Assembly (NCBI GenBank): GCA_028564925.1
Contig: CM053029.1
Coordinates: 292,724,832 to 292,788,831, forward strand
Reading direction: 5' to 3'
Length of the DNA: 64,000 nucleotides
DNA from: Lithobates sylvaticus
Taxonomy: Eukaryota; Chordata; Amphibia; Anura; Ranidae
This document shows positions 22,142 through 33,358 of the stretch, one piece after another (within the stretch, counting starts at the first letter, position 1; each line of letters starts with the position of its first letter). A model generated the notes under the pieces. The model ran no database searches and had not been told where the DNA came from. It worked only from the letters and a program-made list of their open reading frames with translations. A program made the position numbers and the translations under genes.

Positions 22142-23680
22142 TACCTGGGGGGTGTCTATAGTATGCCTGTGAAGGGGCGCATGTTTCCTGTGCTTAGAAC
22201 TGTCCCTGCAAAAAGTGTAATTTTTGCAGGAAAAAAAGCTATTTAAAATCACTTGCGGCTAATGTATTGACGGCTCCCGTAACACAGAGAACAGTCATTC
22301 ATTAAAAGCCATTCATAAAAAAAAAAAGTCATTGATAAAAAAAAAAAAAAAAAAAAAAAAAGCGTGGGGGTCCCCCCAAATTCAATAACCAGGCCCTTCA
22401 GTCTGCTATGGATATTAAGGGGGACCCCAGCCAAAAAAATAAATGGCGTGGGGTCCCCCTCAAAATCCATACCAGACCCTTGAGGTCTGGGATGGATTTT
22501 AAGGGGAACCCCAGCCCAAAAAAATGGCGTGGGGTCCCCCTCAAAATCCATACCAGACCCTTATCCGAGCACGCAACCTGGCAGGCCGCAGGAAAAGAGG
22601 GTGGACGAGAGCGCCCCACCCTCCCTCCTGAACCGTACCAGGCCACATGCCCTCAACATTGGGAGGATGCTTTGGGGGTCTGAGACCCCCAAAGCACCTT
22701 GTCCCCATGTTGATGAGACAAGGGCCTCTTCCCCACAACCCTGGCCATTGGTTGTGGGGGTCTGCGGGCGGGGGGCTTATCGGGATCTGGAAGCCCCCTT
22801 TAACAAAGATCCAGATCCCGCCCCCCCCCCTGTGTGAAATGGTAAGGGGGTACAAAAGTACCCTACCATTTCACCAAAAAAGTGTCAAAAATTGTAAAAA
22901 TGACAGGAGACGGTCTTTGACAATTCCTTTATTAAAATCTTCTTTCTTCTGGTCTTCTTCCTTCTTCCTCTCTTCATCCTTCAGTTTCTTCATCTTCTCC
23001 TTCCGGCATCTTCTTCCATCTTCTTCTTCCATCGTCTTCTTCCTCCGATCCGCTTCTTCTTGCTCTGGTCTTCTCGTCCGGCATCTTCTTCCATGGCGTC
23101 CGGGTCTTTTCTTGGGCCGCTCCACGCAATGGGAGGCTCCCGCAGTGTGAGGCTTCGCTGCGTCTGACAGGTCTTTTATAACGGAGGGCGGGGCCACCTG
23201 GTGACCCCGCCCCCCTCTGACGTCATGGGGAAAGCCATAGGGAATTCCCCATGACGTCCCCGTGCGTCAGAGGGGGGCGGGGTTACCAGGTGGCCCCGCC
23301 CTCCGTTATAAAAGACCTGTCAGACGCAGCGAAGCCTCAAGGGTCTGGTATGGATTTTGAGGGGGACCCCACGCCATTTTTTTTTTTTGGCTGGGGTCCC
23401 CCTTAATATCCATAGCAGACCTGAAGGGCCTGGTTATTGAATTTGGGGGGACCCCCACGCTTTTTTTTTTTTTTTTTTTTTTTAACAATGACTTTTTTTT
23501 TATGAATGGCTTTCAATGAATGACTGTTCTCTGTGTTATGGGAGCCGTCAATACATTAGCCGCGAGTGATTTTAAATAGCTTTTTTTCCTGCAAAAATTA
23601 CACTTTTTGCAGGGACAGTTCTAAGCACAGGAAACATGCCCCCCTTCACAGGCATACTATAGACACCCCCCAGATGTGAT
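22142..23680. repeat. Fold-back inverted repeat inside hAT
   Basis: The left arm (22142-22560) and right arm (23338-23680) are inverted copies, both containing TCTATAGTATGCC/GGCATACTATAGA, the CTGCAAAAA block, long A/T runs and the GGGGTCCCCCTCAAAATCC block. The left arm carries an extra unit of about 80 bp. The spacer is polypyrimidine (about 22915-23100) plus CpG-rich DNA. RNA from it would form a very long hairpin. Confidence 0.85.
23149..23338. repeat. 190-bp palindrome with TATA motifs in both arms
   Basis: GAGGCTTCGCTGCGTCTGAC at the left is matched by its inverse at the right over about 74 bp with very few mismatches, around a core with a second short palindrome (TCATGGGGA...TCCCCATGA). 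Each arm contains TTATAA/TATAAAA next to GC-rich sequence, giving promoter-like motifs pointing both ways. Confidence 0.85.
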
Positions 23681-23854
23681 ACTGCAATGCTGTACTAACA
23701 GCACACATACACTAATCCCCAGAATCATAGCACATAATGTCAGCAGTCAGCAGCACATAACACTGACACTGACGCTGGAACACAACACAATATGCGAGGC
23801 CGCCGGCGCGGCGGCCTTTTATACTGTGGGGCATGTACTAAACCCCCTGAGCTA

Positions 23855-23957
23855 TAATTGGCCACAGGCATCCTGCCTGTGGCCAATTATTTCTCTCCTC
23901 GCCGCTGGCTCTTTGATTGGACAAGCATGCGGGTCACAGTGCATGCTTGGCCAATCA
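23855..23957. repeat. Subterminal hairpin pair of hAT
   Basis: Positions 23855-23889 form a 16-bp stem with a 3-base loop and 23914-23957 a near-perfect 17-bp stem, at the same place as 4805-4907. Two further stems follow (GCAATGCACTG near 23966 and GTTCGATTCAAA near 24072). Confidence 0.8.
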
Positions 23958-24125
23958 TCAGCCAGCAATGCACTGCAACTGGCGCAGTGCATTGCGGGCC
24001 GCTCGCATCACACGAATTTGAAGCAAGCGGCCCAAATAGTTCTGGGCTCGCCGAGCGGGCAAACGCCCGATGTTCGATTCAAACATGGGTTTGAATCGAA
24101 CACCGGGCTCATCCCTACAGAAAAC

Positions 24126-25046
24126 CCAAATATTGGGTAGAACCAGGGTAGTTTTGGTTGTAATTATAAGGAGATCTGTTACATAAATCTTCTTCTCTAT
24201 CATAATGAGAATAATTTCCATGGTAAACATCACGTGAGGCATTCTCCCAAAGTGGTGTAAATCGATTCTGTGTATGAATCGGGGTACCATAACTATAATC
24301 ATGATTCTGATGCCTCTGATCATGACCATCATAATGGCTCTGATTATGTGGAGATCCTCCAAAGCTTTCTCTGTAGTATGGGTAAACTGGGTATCCCCTT
24401 TGTTGGCCTCTACTTATACTTATACGAAACAGGGGGCAGAAAACCTGAAGCGGAGTGTGGGTGTACATTTCTGGGACCCTGATTTTTGGAGGTTCCACTT
24501 TTGAAATCTTGTATATGGCTCCGAGTTTGCTGTGACCCAGCCGTTACCCTCTGGGGTGACTCATAAACAAGTCTCCTTTCTTGATTAGGTATTATGGAAT
24601 TGGAAGCCTCAATAGGGGGAGGCTCTTCATCCAGAACAGATGCAATGATCTTTTTTTGCCAATTAAAGACTGAGTTAGACTTATAATCGGTAAGGTCTCT
24701 ATTGTATTTGAAAAAGTGTAATATATTTAGCCGTAGTCTTGTATGAAACCAACCTGTCCTTTAAATCTTTAATTTCTTTATCGATCAGGGACAGTTTGGT
24801 TTGTCTCTTATCAACTAAAAATTCTAAAAGTTTGATCCCTACATTATTAAAATATCTGAACCATGACTCTAGGTCGGGGTCATCTTGTTGTGGGTAAACC
24901 TCCCATCTGAGACCCCTGGGTACCATCCTTTCCTTGACATATTGCTCAAGGAAAGCTGTATCCCACTGGAGATGAAATTCACTAATCATCAGGTTTTTTA
25001 GCCTGACGAACAGTCTACCGATCTCTCTATCAGGGTTGATGGTCAC
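24126..25046 (-). pseudogene. Penelope N-terminal region
   Basis: Two pieces (24699-25046 and 24126-24498) encode a helical segment (DLESWFRYFNNVGIKLLEFL) and a low-complexity tyrosine/asparagine-rich segment. The reading continues across the hAT insertion into the segment at 21775. Sequence conservation here is weak, so the assignment rests mainly on continuity. Confidence 0.6.
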
Positions 25047-25079
25047 AAAAAACCTTCCGTGTTGAGGGACCTATACGGC

Positions 25080-25430
25080 CTGCCCTATATACTCTGCAGA
25101 AAATTGGGCCTTGTGTGTTGGGGGTACCAGAACAGTGTAAGCCCTCACAGTTACTCTTGTTGGGCACAGGAACAGGCCCTCTTGTGAAATATTAGATCAA
25201 AAACTGTAATTACATGCCCCTGTTTAACAGGGGCAGAAAAAGTGGGCCTTGGGTGGTGGTGGTGCCACAACACTGTAACCCCCTCACAGATGCTCTTGTT
25301 GGGCACAGGAACGGGCCTTGCTGTGAAATAATAGATCCAAAATTGTAATTACATGCCCCTGTTAAACAGGGGCAGACAAATTGGGCCTTGGGTGGTGGTG
25401 CCCTGAACAAAAAATATTGTTGGAAGCTAG
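25080..25430 (-). repeat. 137-bp tandem repeat in hAT 3' flank, about 2.3 copies
   Basis: Blocks containing CTCTTGTTGGGCACAGGAAC and ATTACATGCCCCTGTT recur with a period of about 137 bases. They lie just after the C-terminus of the minus-strand hAT transposase remnant. Confidence 0.75.
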
Positions 25431-27125
25431 CATCATCAAGATTGAGGAGGAATGGGATAGTCAGCATAGACAGTCTTCAAAGGATCCATATAAAATTCAA
25501 TCAGTTACATCAGCATCAGGTGCTTGAGAGCTGCTGATCGAAGACTGATTATCTTTTATGAATGTGAGCCTATCAATGGAGTCTGTGGACAGGCGCACTC
25601 TTTGATCCGTTACAAACCCTCCAGCAGCACTGAATGTGCGTTCAGAAAGCACACTGGATGCAGAACAGGCTAGAAGTTCAATTGCATATTGAGCTAGTTC
25701 TGGCCAGTGGTCCATCCTCGAGACCCAGTAACCCAGTGTATGCTCTGTTGGAAAGGTCTCCAAGTCTGCTCTTGTTCCTAGATACTCCTGCACCATGTAT
25801 CGCAGACGCTGGCAATGGTTGCTTGAACTGATCAGACCTTGGCGCTGGTACTGAAAAATTGTTTAAAGGCATCGTTCAGCCGGCCGCTTTCTCCACTGTT
25901 TTTCCTCTGACTGAACGAAGCCTCAGCAACACGTTGTCCAGCACCAGGAAATTGTAACCTCCCAGGGTTAGGAAATGCATTGCACAAACCTTTCTTCAAG
26001 GCCTCCTGAAGGTGTGTAATCCTCTGCTCCCTCTGCAAAGGTAGGATGAGTTCTGCAACCTTACCCTTGTAACGTGGATCAAGAAGGGTTGCCAGCCAGT
26101 AATGATCCCTCTCCTTGATACCACGAATCCTAGGGTCCTTTCACAGGCTTTGCAGAATCAGGGAGGCCATGCAGCGGCAATCGATTCTGAGTCCTCAGGG
26201 TCACTAAAGATCACATTATCCGTAACTACCTCCTCCCAGCCGAAGACTGCTGCTGAGTGTAATCCTCTACATCCATGCTGACACAATCCTCCTCCTCCTC
26301 TTTTTCCTGTGTGTTTGGCGGGCCTGCAGGAATGCTATCTGTATAAAGAAGGCCTTGAGAGGAAAGGAAGTCCTCCTCTTCCTCCCGCTGTTCTGCCTCA
26401 AGTGCCCTGTCCATGATTACACAAAGCACGTGCTTCAGCAGGAAGATTAGAGGGACAGTGTCACTGATGCATGCATTGTCGCTGCTCACCATACTTGTGG
26501 CCTCCTCAAATGGTGACAGGACTGTGCATGCATCCTTGATCAGTAGCCACTGGTGTGGCAAAAAGAAGCCAAGCTCCCCTGACCCTGTCCTGGTGCCATA
26601 CACCACACAGGTACTCATTGATGGCCCTCTGTTGTGTGTGCAGCCACTGCAGCATTAGCAACATTGAGTTCCACCTGGTGGGCATGTCACATGGTTTCTG
26701 GGCAGGTTGCATTCCCTTTGAATCCCTTTGAATGTCAGCCAGCCGAGCACTGGCATTGTATGACCGGCAGAAATTACCACAGACTTTTCTGGCCTGCCTG
26801 TAAGCCTGGGTACCTGGTCAAGAACCGCTGCACCACCAAATTCAGGACATGGGCCAAACATGGAACATGGGTCAAGTGTCCCTGTCGGAGGGTGGAGAGA
26901 AGGTTGGTGCCATTGTCGCATACAACCATTCCTGGCTGAAGCTGGCATGGCGTCAACCACCTCTGAGCTTGCCCCTGCAGAGCTTACAGAATCTCTGCCC
27001 CAGTGTGGCTCCTGTCCCCTAGGCAGACCAACTCAAGCACCGCATGGCATCATTTATCCTGACTGCTTGTGTAGCCCCTTGAATGCTTACGGAGAACTGC
27101 TGGAGCCGAACCAGCTGGTTCAGAG
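25430..27125 (-). pseudogene. ZBED-like hAT transposase pseudogene
   Basis: Minus-strand blocks in order: the DNGTNLLSTLRQG region (about 26900), MPTRWNSMLLMLQWL (about 26690), an acidic middle (26226-26618) and the hAT dimerisation domain with YAIELLACSASSVLSERTFS and VRLSTDSIDRLTFIK (25497-25796). It is the same subfamily as 3390-4475. The blocks are in different frames with stops, so no full transposase remains. Unlike the plus-strand copy it keeps the C-terminal domain. Confidence 0.8.
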
Positions 27126-27129
27126 AACT

Positions 27130-27657
27130 GCTGGTTCGGCTCCATGTTGACATCTCCAAATGTCGTACAGGTCGTTGGAGTGCAAAAGGGAGTTGAGAGT
27201 CTTATAAGAGGGTCTTCTACTTGCAAGTTCTGCATTGCTAATGATGTTAAAATCACCTTCGATGATTAGACGACCTCTTTTGCAGGTCGCTATTTGTGCA
27301 AAGAGGTTTCTACAGAAGCGGAATTGTTTGGTGTTTGGGCCATAAATGTTGATGAGAGTATATTGGGTCTGGTTGTTATCACAAACAAGGATGTGGAAGC
27401 GTCCATGTGGGTCTATAGTTTCTGAGTGTTTGATGAATTGTACTGAATCGCGGATGGCTGTCAAGATTCTATTTTGTTTTTTTGGTGTTCGATGCAGATG
27501 TAGATATTAGAGTATTGTTTCAGATGGAATTGAGGGGTTTTGGATGCAGCAAAATGTGTTTCTTGGATAAAGAAAATTTCCGCTTTAAGTAAACAGCTTT
27601 CCCTATTTGCGGAGAGTTAGGGCCCCTCACGTTGAGGGAAGTGAATTTAGGTGTCAT
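27130..27657 (-). pseudogene. L1 ORF2 endonuclease fragment
   Basis: From the methionine at 27657 the reading gives FTSLNVRGPNSPQ, then a frame change, then INIYGPNTKQFRF and LIIEGDFNI, which are AP-endonuclease motifs. Everything after codon 175 is missing. Confidence 0.75.
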
Positions 27658-28284
27658 GATGAGATTGTGTAAGTAGATAGCTTTATATAGGCAGTCTGGT
27701 GGGTGACTGGTGTTGCTCGGATAGTGCAGAAGGGTTTCAGAAGGTGGTAATCCGTCAGAGGTCATGAGTAGAGTAAATGGTGGGTAGAAGGGGTTTAGTT
27801 CAGATCTTGTGGTGGTATCTTGTATGGTTGTAAAAGGTATTTCCGAGGATGTCGGATGGTACTTTGAAGCAGTAATGACTGGAAAGGATGGGAACTAAAA
27901 GGGATGGAAACTGAAAAAACAAAAGGTATTAGATAAGAAATGCTTGCAAAAAATGCAAGTAAAGCGGGTAGCGAAAAAGGCTCCTGACATATGAGGGGGG
28001 GGGGGGGTTGTTAGCCATATTAACAACAGGTCAATATGGAAGAAGAACATATTGGTCTTGTAGTACTACTGGTAGGTTGAAGTTCTCCAGCTTATGAGTA
28101 GAATTAGGAGGAAGTGGTAGGGCCCATGCTTAGGACTGAGGGATGGTCTTCATGTCCATTCTGTCTCCATTTGGTGGGACTAGTGAGAGTTTGGAGGGTG
28201 AACATCATCAGGAACAATGCACCACTCTTTAAGTAGGTCAAGGCCTGCTTCCAGGGTTCTGATTGTAAAAGATTTACCCTGTTG

Positions 28285-28966
28285 TTAAACAGTGAGCTTG
28301 GTCGGGAAGCCCCATTGGTAACCTATGCCATTTATGCGTAGGGCTTTGGTAACAGAGACCAGCTTTTTCCTGTTGAGTAAGGTTGCTTTTGATAGGTCGG
28401 CATATAATTTGATGCTTGCGTGCAAAGATGGAAGGGGTTGTGCGTGTTTTGCCGTGGACATGATTTTTTCTTTTATGTGGTAGAAATGCAACCTAGCGAG
28501 CACATCCCTGGGTACTATGTGCCCTGTCAATGGCTAGTTCTAGGTCAGAGATTGAGGGAATTAAGTGTTTCATCAGCTGTTGAATATATGGAATTAGTGC
28601 ATCAGGAGTAATTGATTCAGGAATCCCGCGGAATTTAATATTGTTCCTTCTGGAACGATCTTCTAAATCCCCTATTTTCAATTTAAGTTTTTGTATCTCG
28701 GTTTCATGGTGAGTGCGAGCTTCCACTATATCATTATGGGCTTTGCACATTTCACTCAACTTTGTTTTTACATGAGTCAGCCTGTGCTTATGATCTTCCA
28801 CTGTTTGGGAAATTGGAGTTACAGCTGCTGTGAGATCTGCATGCAGGGATTGCCTTAGAGAGAGAAGCATATTTTTCATAGCTAGCTCTGATACAGGCTG
28901 GTCAGTGGCAGGGAAGGCTTCTATAGTAGATTGTGTATTTACTGCAGGCATGGACAGAGAGAGCAC
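28285..28966 (-). pseudogene. L1 ORF1 protein, frameshifted
   Basis: The first piece (28493-28966) has a coiled coil and the RNA-binding motif GDLEDRSRRNNIKFRGIPES. The second (28285-28530) has the C-terminal part PRDVLARLHFYHIKEKIM and ADLSKATLLNRKKL. One frameshift near 28505 separates them. ORF1p would coat L1 RNA as a trimeric chaperone; this copy cannot be made intact. Confidence 0.8.
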
Positions 28967-29372
28967 TGCAGGAGCTGACAGGCAGGAAGGATCATCTATT
29001 CATGGTTTGGATTTTACAGGGCTCCGTGGAGAGAGAGGAGGAGAAGACTCACCCTCATGCCCTCATAGAGGTGTATGGAGAGCCTGCGGTCTGGCTGGTA
29101 TGTTCCTTCCCTGTGCTGTCCGTATGGGAGCCGCCATCGGTGCCATCTTGGCCACATGAGGAGCTCCAGGATGGATAGAAGTCAATCAGCTTCTGAAGCT
29201 TTAACAGGGATTTTCGGCATTGGGGCATGCCACCCTGATGTGGAGGAGGTTGCGCCAGGTTTGTGGGTGAGAGGATGAACCTGAAGTCAGATTGTCGCCA
29301 CTGGTAAGCTGGAGACGGGGAGGAGCACAAGGACTGTGTGACCATCAGCTCCGCCGGCCAGACACGCCCCCT

Positions 29373-29655
29373 CCGGGAAGGCTGTTATAATATGCCTTAA
29401 CACCAATCTCTCAAAGCATTGCATTACTAGTGAGGTTAATGCTATCGGTCTATAGTGTTTTAGACTATTCACATTTGCTGTTTTGGGGATTGGAGTAATG
29501 ATGGTTGATTTTAAACAAGTTGGTACAACAACTGATGTTAACGATCGATTTAGTATCTTAGTAAAGACACCAGCAAGTTGATCTGCACAGGCCCTGATGA
29601 CCCTTCCCGCTTTCCTAATGTTCACAGACTTAAATGCACCTCATACACAAGGGGT
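29373..29655 (-). pseudogene. L2/CR1-like LINE reverse transcriptase fragment
   Basis: The minus strand encodes [20 protein letters not shown], then [26 protein letters not shown] and [10 protein letters not shown]. These are RT fingers motifs of L2/Rex1-type LINEs. Its own endonuclease part lies at 60930-61725 on the other side of the big L1, in matching order and strand. Confidence 0.75.
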
Positions 29656-29689
29656 GTAATGTCATTCAGACCCAACTCAGAGTAATACA

Positions 29690-31115
29690 ATGCATAGTTT
29701 GGCTGCGTTAAGCATATGCATTCCCAGGGGTTTTCTGTAAGAGTGTGCTGGAGTGGGAGAGTAGTGGAGAATGAGTCAAGCTGGTGTGAACTCTATCGGG
29801 CAAGTAGTAACTTGGGAAGTGATTTCATGGAACTGAACCCAAAAGGTCTGTACTATAGGGCATGACCACCATATGTGTAAAAATGTCCTTATTTCATTTC
29901 TGCACCTCCAGAATATATATGGTACTTCTGCTTTGAATTTGTTCAATAGTTCGGGAGTGCGGTACCACCTGGAAATGGTTTTGTAGTTATTCTCTTGAGT
30001 ATTGACATTCAGGGAGCCTTTGTGTGCGATCGTTAGAATTCTTTCCCAATCTGCGTCTGAAAACTGTGTTTGTAAATCCCTTTCCCATGCTTGACAGGCT
30101 TTCCCTTCTCCCTTGGCATAAAAAGCATAGAGTGTATGTTCGAGATCAGGTGTTGTTGTGGTGTGGATTGGGAGCAGAAATTATCAAATGGGGTCAATTG
30201 CCGTGATACGGCTTCCTCCAGATTCGTCGCTCTAAGGAAGTGGCATATCTGGAAATAAGTCCAATAGTGCAAAGGGTCTCTGTCTGAGTTGGTGGGAATT
30301 GCTTTATGGTCTAGTAGGTCCCCATCTTTATAAAAGCTGTGGGCTTGCATTTTTTCTTATGTGGCCATATAGTTTCTAGGAAATGGCTAGACATTCCAGG
30401 TGTGAAGGCTGGGTTAAGTCGTATGGGAGTTAGTGGGCCCGGGTTTGAGGAGAGTTGGAATTTTTTGCACACCTCTCTGAAGGTGCTTAGTGTGGTACCT
30501 ACTAGGGGGTGTTCCCTTAAAGTTTTGGGTATGTGAGAAGGGAGAATCCAGGGTGTAGACTTGATTGGTATGTTTGAGAGCGAGTCTTCCAGTTTACCCA
30601 ATCCTTAGCTCTCTCGTGGATGGACCAGTCTACGATACTACTCAGATGACATGCACGTGAGTAGTTTCGTAGGTCTGGAAGACCGATGCCCCCCTTATCT
30701 TTGGGTTTCGCAAGCTGGGTGAAACTTATCCGTGGGTGTTTGTTATTCCACAGGAACTGTAGGGACAGACTTTTAATCGTCTGAAAAAATGACCTTAGAA
30801 GCTTAATAGGAATTGTTTGTAATAGGTATAGAACACGTGGAAGGATATTCATCTTTAAGATGGCCGAGCGGCCGAACCGCGAGAAATGGGGGTTGTCCCA
30901 CTTACGTAGGTCTTCCTTAATTGTGCGGGACAGTGGGAGGTGATTTTTCGAGTAAAGACCTGGTAGACGTGTGGGTAATTGAATTCCTAGATAGGTTATA
31001 GCATCGTACTGCCAAGTGAAAGGGAAGTTATTTTGGCATTGTATGACTAGGTCTTTTAGGAGGGAGATTTTTAGGGCGTTGGACTTGGAGAGATTTATTT
31101 TCAAATTGGATATGC
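29690..31115 (-). pseudogene. Big L1 ORF2, RT thumb and C-terminal part
   Basis: The frame 30517-31104 starts KINLSKSNALKIS and contains YDAITYLGIQLP, GRSAILKMNILPRVLYLLQT and FLWNNKHPRISF, standard L1 post-RT motifs. Pieces at 30311-30601 and 30033-30350 continue it in other frames. The text reaches a LNAAKLCI-like motif near 29690. Several frameshifts are present. Confidence 0.8.
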
Positions 31116-31372
31116 GTCCTAATTAGAGTTGAGCGAACCCGAACTGTAAAGTTCGGGTCCGTACCGGACTTTTGGGTGTCTGAGACCCGGACCCGAACCC
31201 GAACTATTGGCTGTAAGTTCGGGTTCGTGTCCGGTGATGTATTGGCGCCTTTTTAACAGCTGCAGGGCAGCCAATCAACGCTATTTTCACTAGTGTGCCC
31301 TTAGAAGCCATCACAGCCATGCCTACTAATGGCATGGCTGTGATTGGGCAGTGCAGCATGTGACCCAGCCTC

Positions 31373-31380
31373 TATATATA
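31373..31380 (+). promoter_or_regulatory. TATA box of hAT element
   Basis: TATATATA sits about 250 bp inside the left end and about 2 kb before the transposase start. The sequence after it is duplicated at about 32061, so a second TATATAG copy lies nearer the gene. Confidence 0.5.
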
Positions 31381-32744
31381 GTCCAGACACACAGCACACA
31401 GCGTCATTCTGCTATAGACAGGTTCCTGTGCTGCTGAGAGAGAGGATTTTATGAGTTAGTGTGATAAAGTCAGTCAGTCCACATTCCTTTAATTTTCTTC
31501 TAATTAGTTAGATCAGTGAGCGATCTAGATAGCTAGAGTGGAGTAGGGAGTTTCTTTATTAAGCAAAAGAAAGAGGCAGAGAGAATTATTGAAGAGATTC
31601 CTAAATCAATTGTACCCTGGCTGGGGTGCAGTGCACAGTCTTTTAACAGTGCCATGAGGCCAGTGCCAGACAAAATATAAAAGTTTTACCTGCAAGCTCA
31701 GTGCACCATTAGGACCAACACTGCATATAGTAAGAGATACACCATAGTCTGTGTGTATTCCGCTATTGGAAAAACATTGCAAAAAAATGTAATTTTGCTG
31801 TGTTTTTTTTTCCCCAATAGCATTTTCTGCGTGTTCATACATACACGCTGTAGACACTATCCGTGTATTCTGATATTGGAAAAACATTGCAAAAAAAATT
31901 AATTTTGCAGTGTTTTTTTTTTCCCAATAGCATTTTCTGCGTTTTCATAAACGCTTTAGACACTATCCGTTTATTCTGATATTGGAAAAACATTGCAAAA
32001 AAATTTAATTTTGCAGTGTTTTTTTTCTTCCCAATAGCATTTTCTGCGTTTTCTGCGTTATATAGTCCAGACACACAGCATACAGCGTCATTCTGCTATA
32101 GACAGGTTCCTGTGCTGCTGAGAGAGAGGATTTTATGAGTTAGTGTGATAAAGTCAGTCAGTCCACATTCCTTTAATTTTCTTCTAATTAGTTAGATCAG
32201 TGAGCGATCTAGATAGCTAGAGTAGAGAGGGGGTGTCTTTATTAAGCAAAAGAAAGAGGCAGAGAGAATTATTGAAGAGATTCCTAAATCAATTGTACCC
32301 TGGCTGGGGTGCAGTGCACAGTCTTTTAACAGTGCCATGAGGCCAGTGCCAGACAAAATATAAAAGTTTTACCTGCAAGCTCAGTGCACCATTAGGACCA
32401 ACACTGCATATAGTAAGAGATACACCATAGTCTGTGTGTATTCTGCTATTGGAAAAACATTGCAAAAAAATGTAATTTTGCTGTGTTTTTTTTTTCCCCA
32501 ATAGCATTTTCTGCGTGTTCATACATACACGCTGTAGACACTATCCGTGTATTCTGATATTGGAAAAACATTGCAAAAAAATTTAATTTTGCAGTGTTTT
32601 TTTTTCCCAATAGCATTTTCTGCGTTTTCATAAACGCTTTAGACACTATTCGTTTATTCTGATATTGGAAAAACATTGCAAAAAAATTTAATTTTGCAGT
32701 GTTTTTTTTTTCTTCCCAATAGCATTTTCTGCGTTTTCATAAAC
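31377..32744 (+). repeat. 684-bp direct duplication in hAT 5' region
   Basis: GTCCAGACACACAGCACACA at 31381 recurs at 32065 with one change, and the match continues through the GTGAGCGATCTAGATAGCTA block and into the 107-bp repeats. Confidence 0.85.
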
Positions 32745-33325
32745 GCTTTAACACTATCCGTTTATTCTGATATTGGAAAAACATGCAAAAAAATTTAATT
32801 TTGCAGTGTTTTTTTTCTTCCCAATAGCATTTTCTGCGTTTTCATAAACGCTTTAGACACTATCAGTTTATTCTGATATTGGAAAAACATTGCAAAAAAA
32901 TTGAATTTTGCGGTGTTTTTTTTCTTCCCAATAGCATTTTCTGCGTTTTCATAAACGCTTTAGACACTATCCGTGTATTCTGATATTGGAAAAACATTGC
33001 AAAAAAATTTAATTTTGCAGTGTTTTTTTTTTCTTCCCAATAGCATTTTCTGCGTTTTATAAACGCTTTAGACACTATCCGTGTATTCTGATATTGGAAA
33101 AACATTGCAAAAAAATTTAATTTTGCATGTTTTTTTTTTTTTTCTTCCCAATAGCATTTTCTGCGTTTTCATAAACGCTTTAGACACTATCCGTGTATTC
33201 TGATATTGGAAAAACATTGCAAAAAAATTTAATTTTGCTGTGTTTTTTTTTTTTCCCAATAGCATTTTCTGCGTGTTCATAAATGCTTTAGACACTGTAC
33301 GTGTATTCTGCTATAGACAAAAACA
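31747..33325 (+). repeat. 107-bp tandem repeat array, about 12 units
   Basis: Units contain TTCTGATATTGGAAAAACAT, a T-run, CCCAATAGCATTTTCTGCGT and AAACGCTTTAGACACTATCC. Three units sit in the first duplicated segment and about nine in the second. They end 30 bases before the transposase start codon. Confidence 0.9.
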
Positions 33326-33358
33326 CCCATTTAGGGCGAGATCATAAATTTTGAAAAA

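Larger units (their letters stand above)
21839..24117. mobile_element. Non-autonomous hAT element with perfect 8-bp duplication
   Basis: The element begins TAGGGATGAGCC and ends GGCTCATCCCTA. CAGAAAAC flanks it at 21831-21838 and 24118-24125. It encodes no transposase. Its right 330 bp match the end of the ZBED-like hAT at 3205-5056, so that family probably moved it. Inside it holds a large inverted repeat (about 22142-23680), a 190-bp palindrome and a run of subterminal hairpins. Confidence 0.9.
19088..25070 (-). mobile_element. Neptune-like Penelope retroelement split by a hAT
   Basis: Minus-strand pieces give an ordered Penelope protein: an N-terminal region (24126-25046), the conserved GLKF motif (near 21680), a reverse transcriptase (about 20500-21360), a linker (20065-20352) and a C-terminal GIY-YIG endonuclease (19520-19996). 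The hAT at 21839-24117 interrupts it and left an 8-bp duplication. Its 3' UTR reaches about 19088. The reading is interrupted in several places, so it is inactive. No hammerhead core is found in it. Confidence 0.8.
27130..29372 (-). mobile_element. Truncated L1 LINE inserted in L2-like element
   Basis: The minus-strand 5' end at about 29372 begins GGAGGGGGCGTGTCTGG, like the GGGGGGCGTGGCC start of the L1 at 38174. ORF1 (28285-28966), a 630-bp inter-ORF region and the first 175 codons of ORF2 follow. It ends abruptly at about 27130 against the hAT pseudogene. Upstream sequence on the same strand is the L2-like RT. Confidence 0.75.

Noticed and set aside
22871-23197. Lysine/glutamate-rich minus-strand frame
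   Set aside because: It is a translation of the polypyrimidine spacer of the fold-back repeat.
31606-33295. Series of similar small minus-strand frames (MFFQYQNTRIVS)
   Set aside because: They are repeated readings of the 107-bp tandem repeat in the antisense direction.
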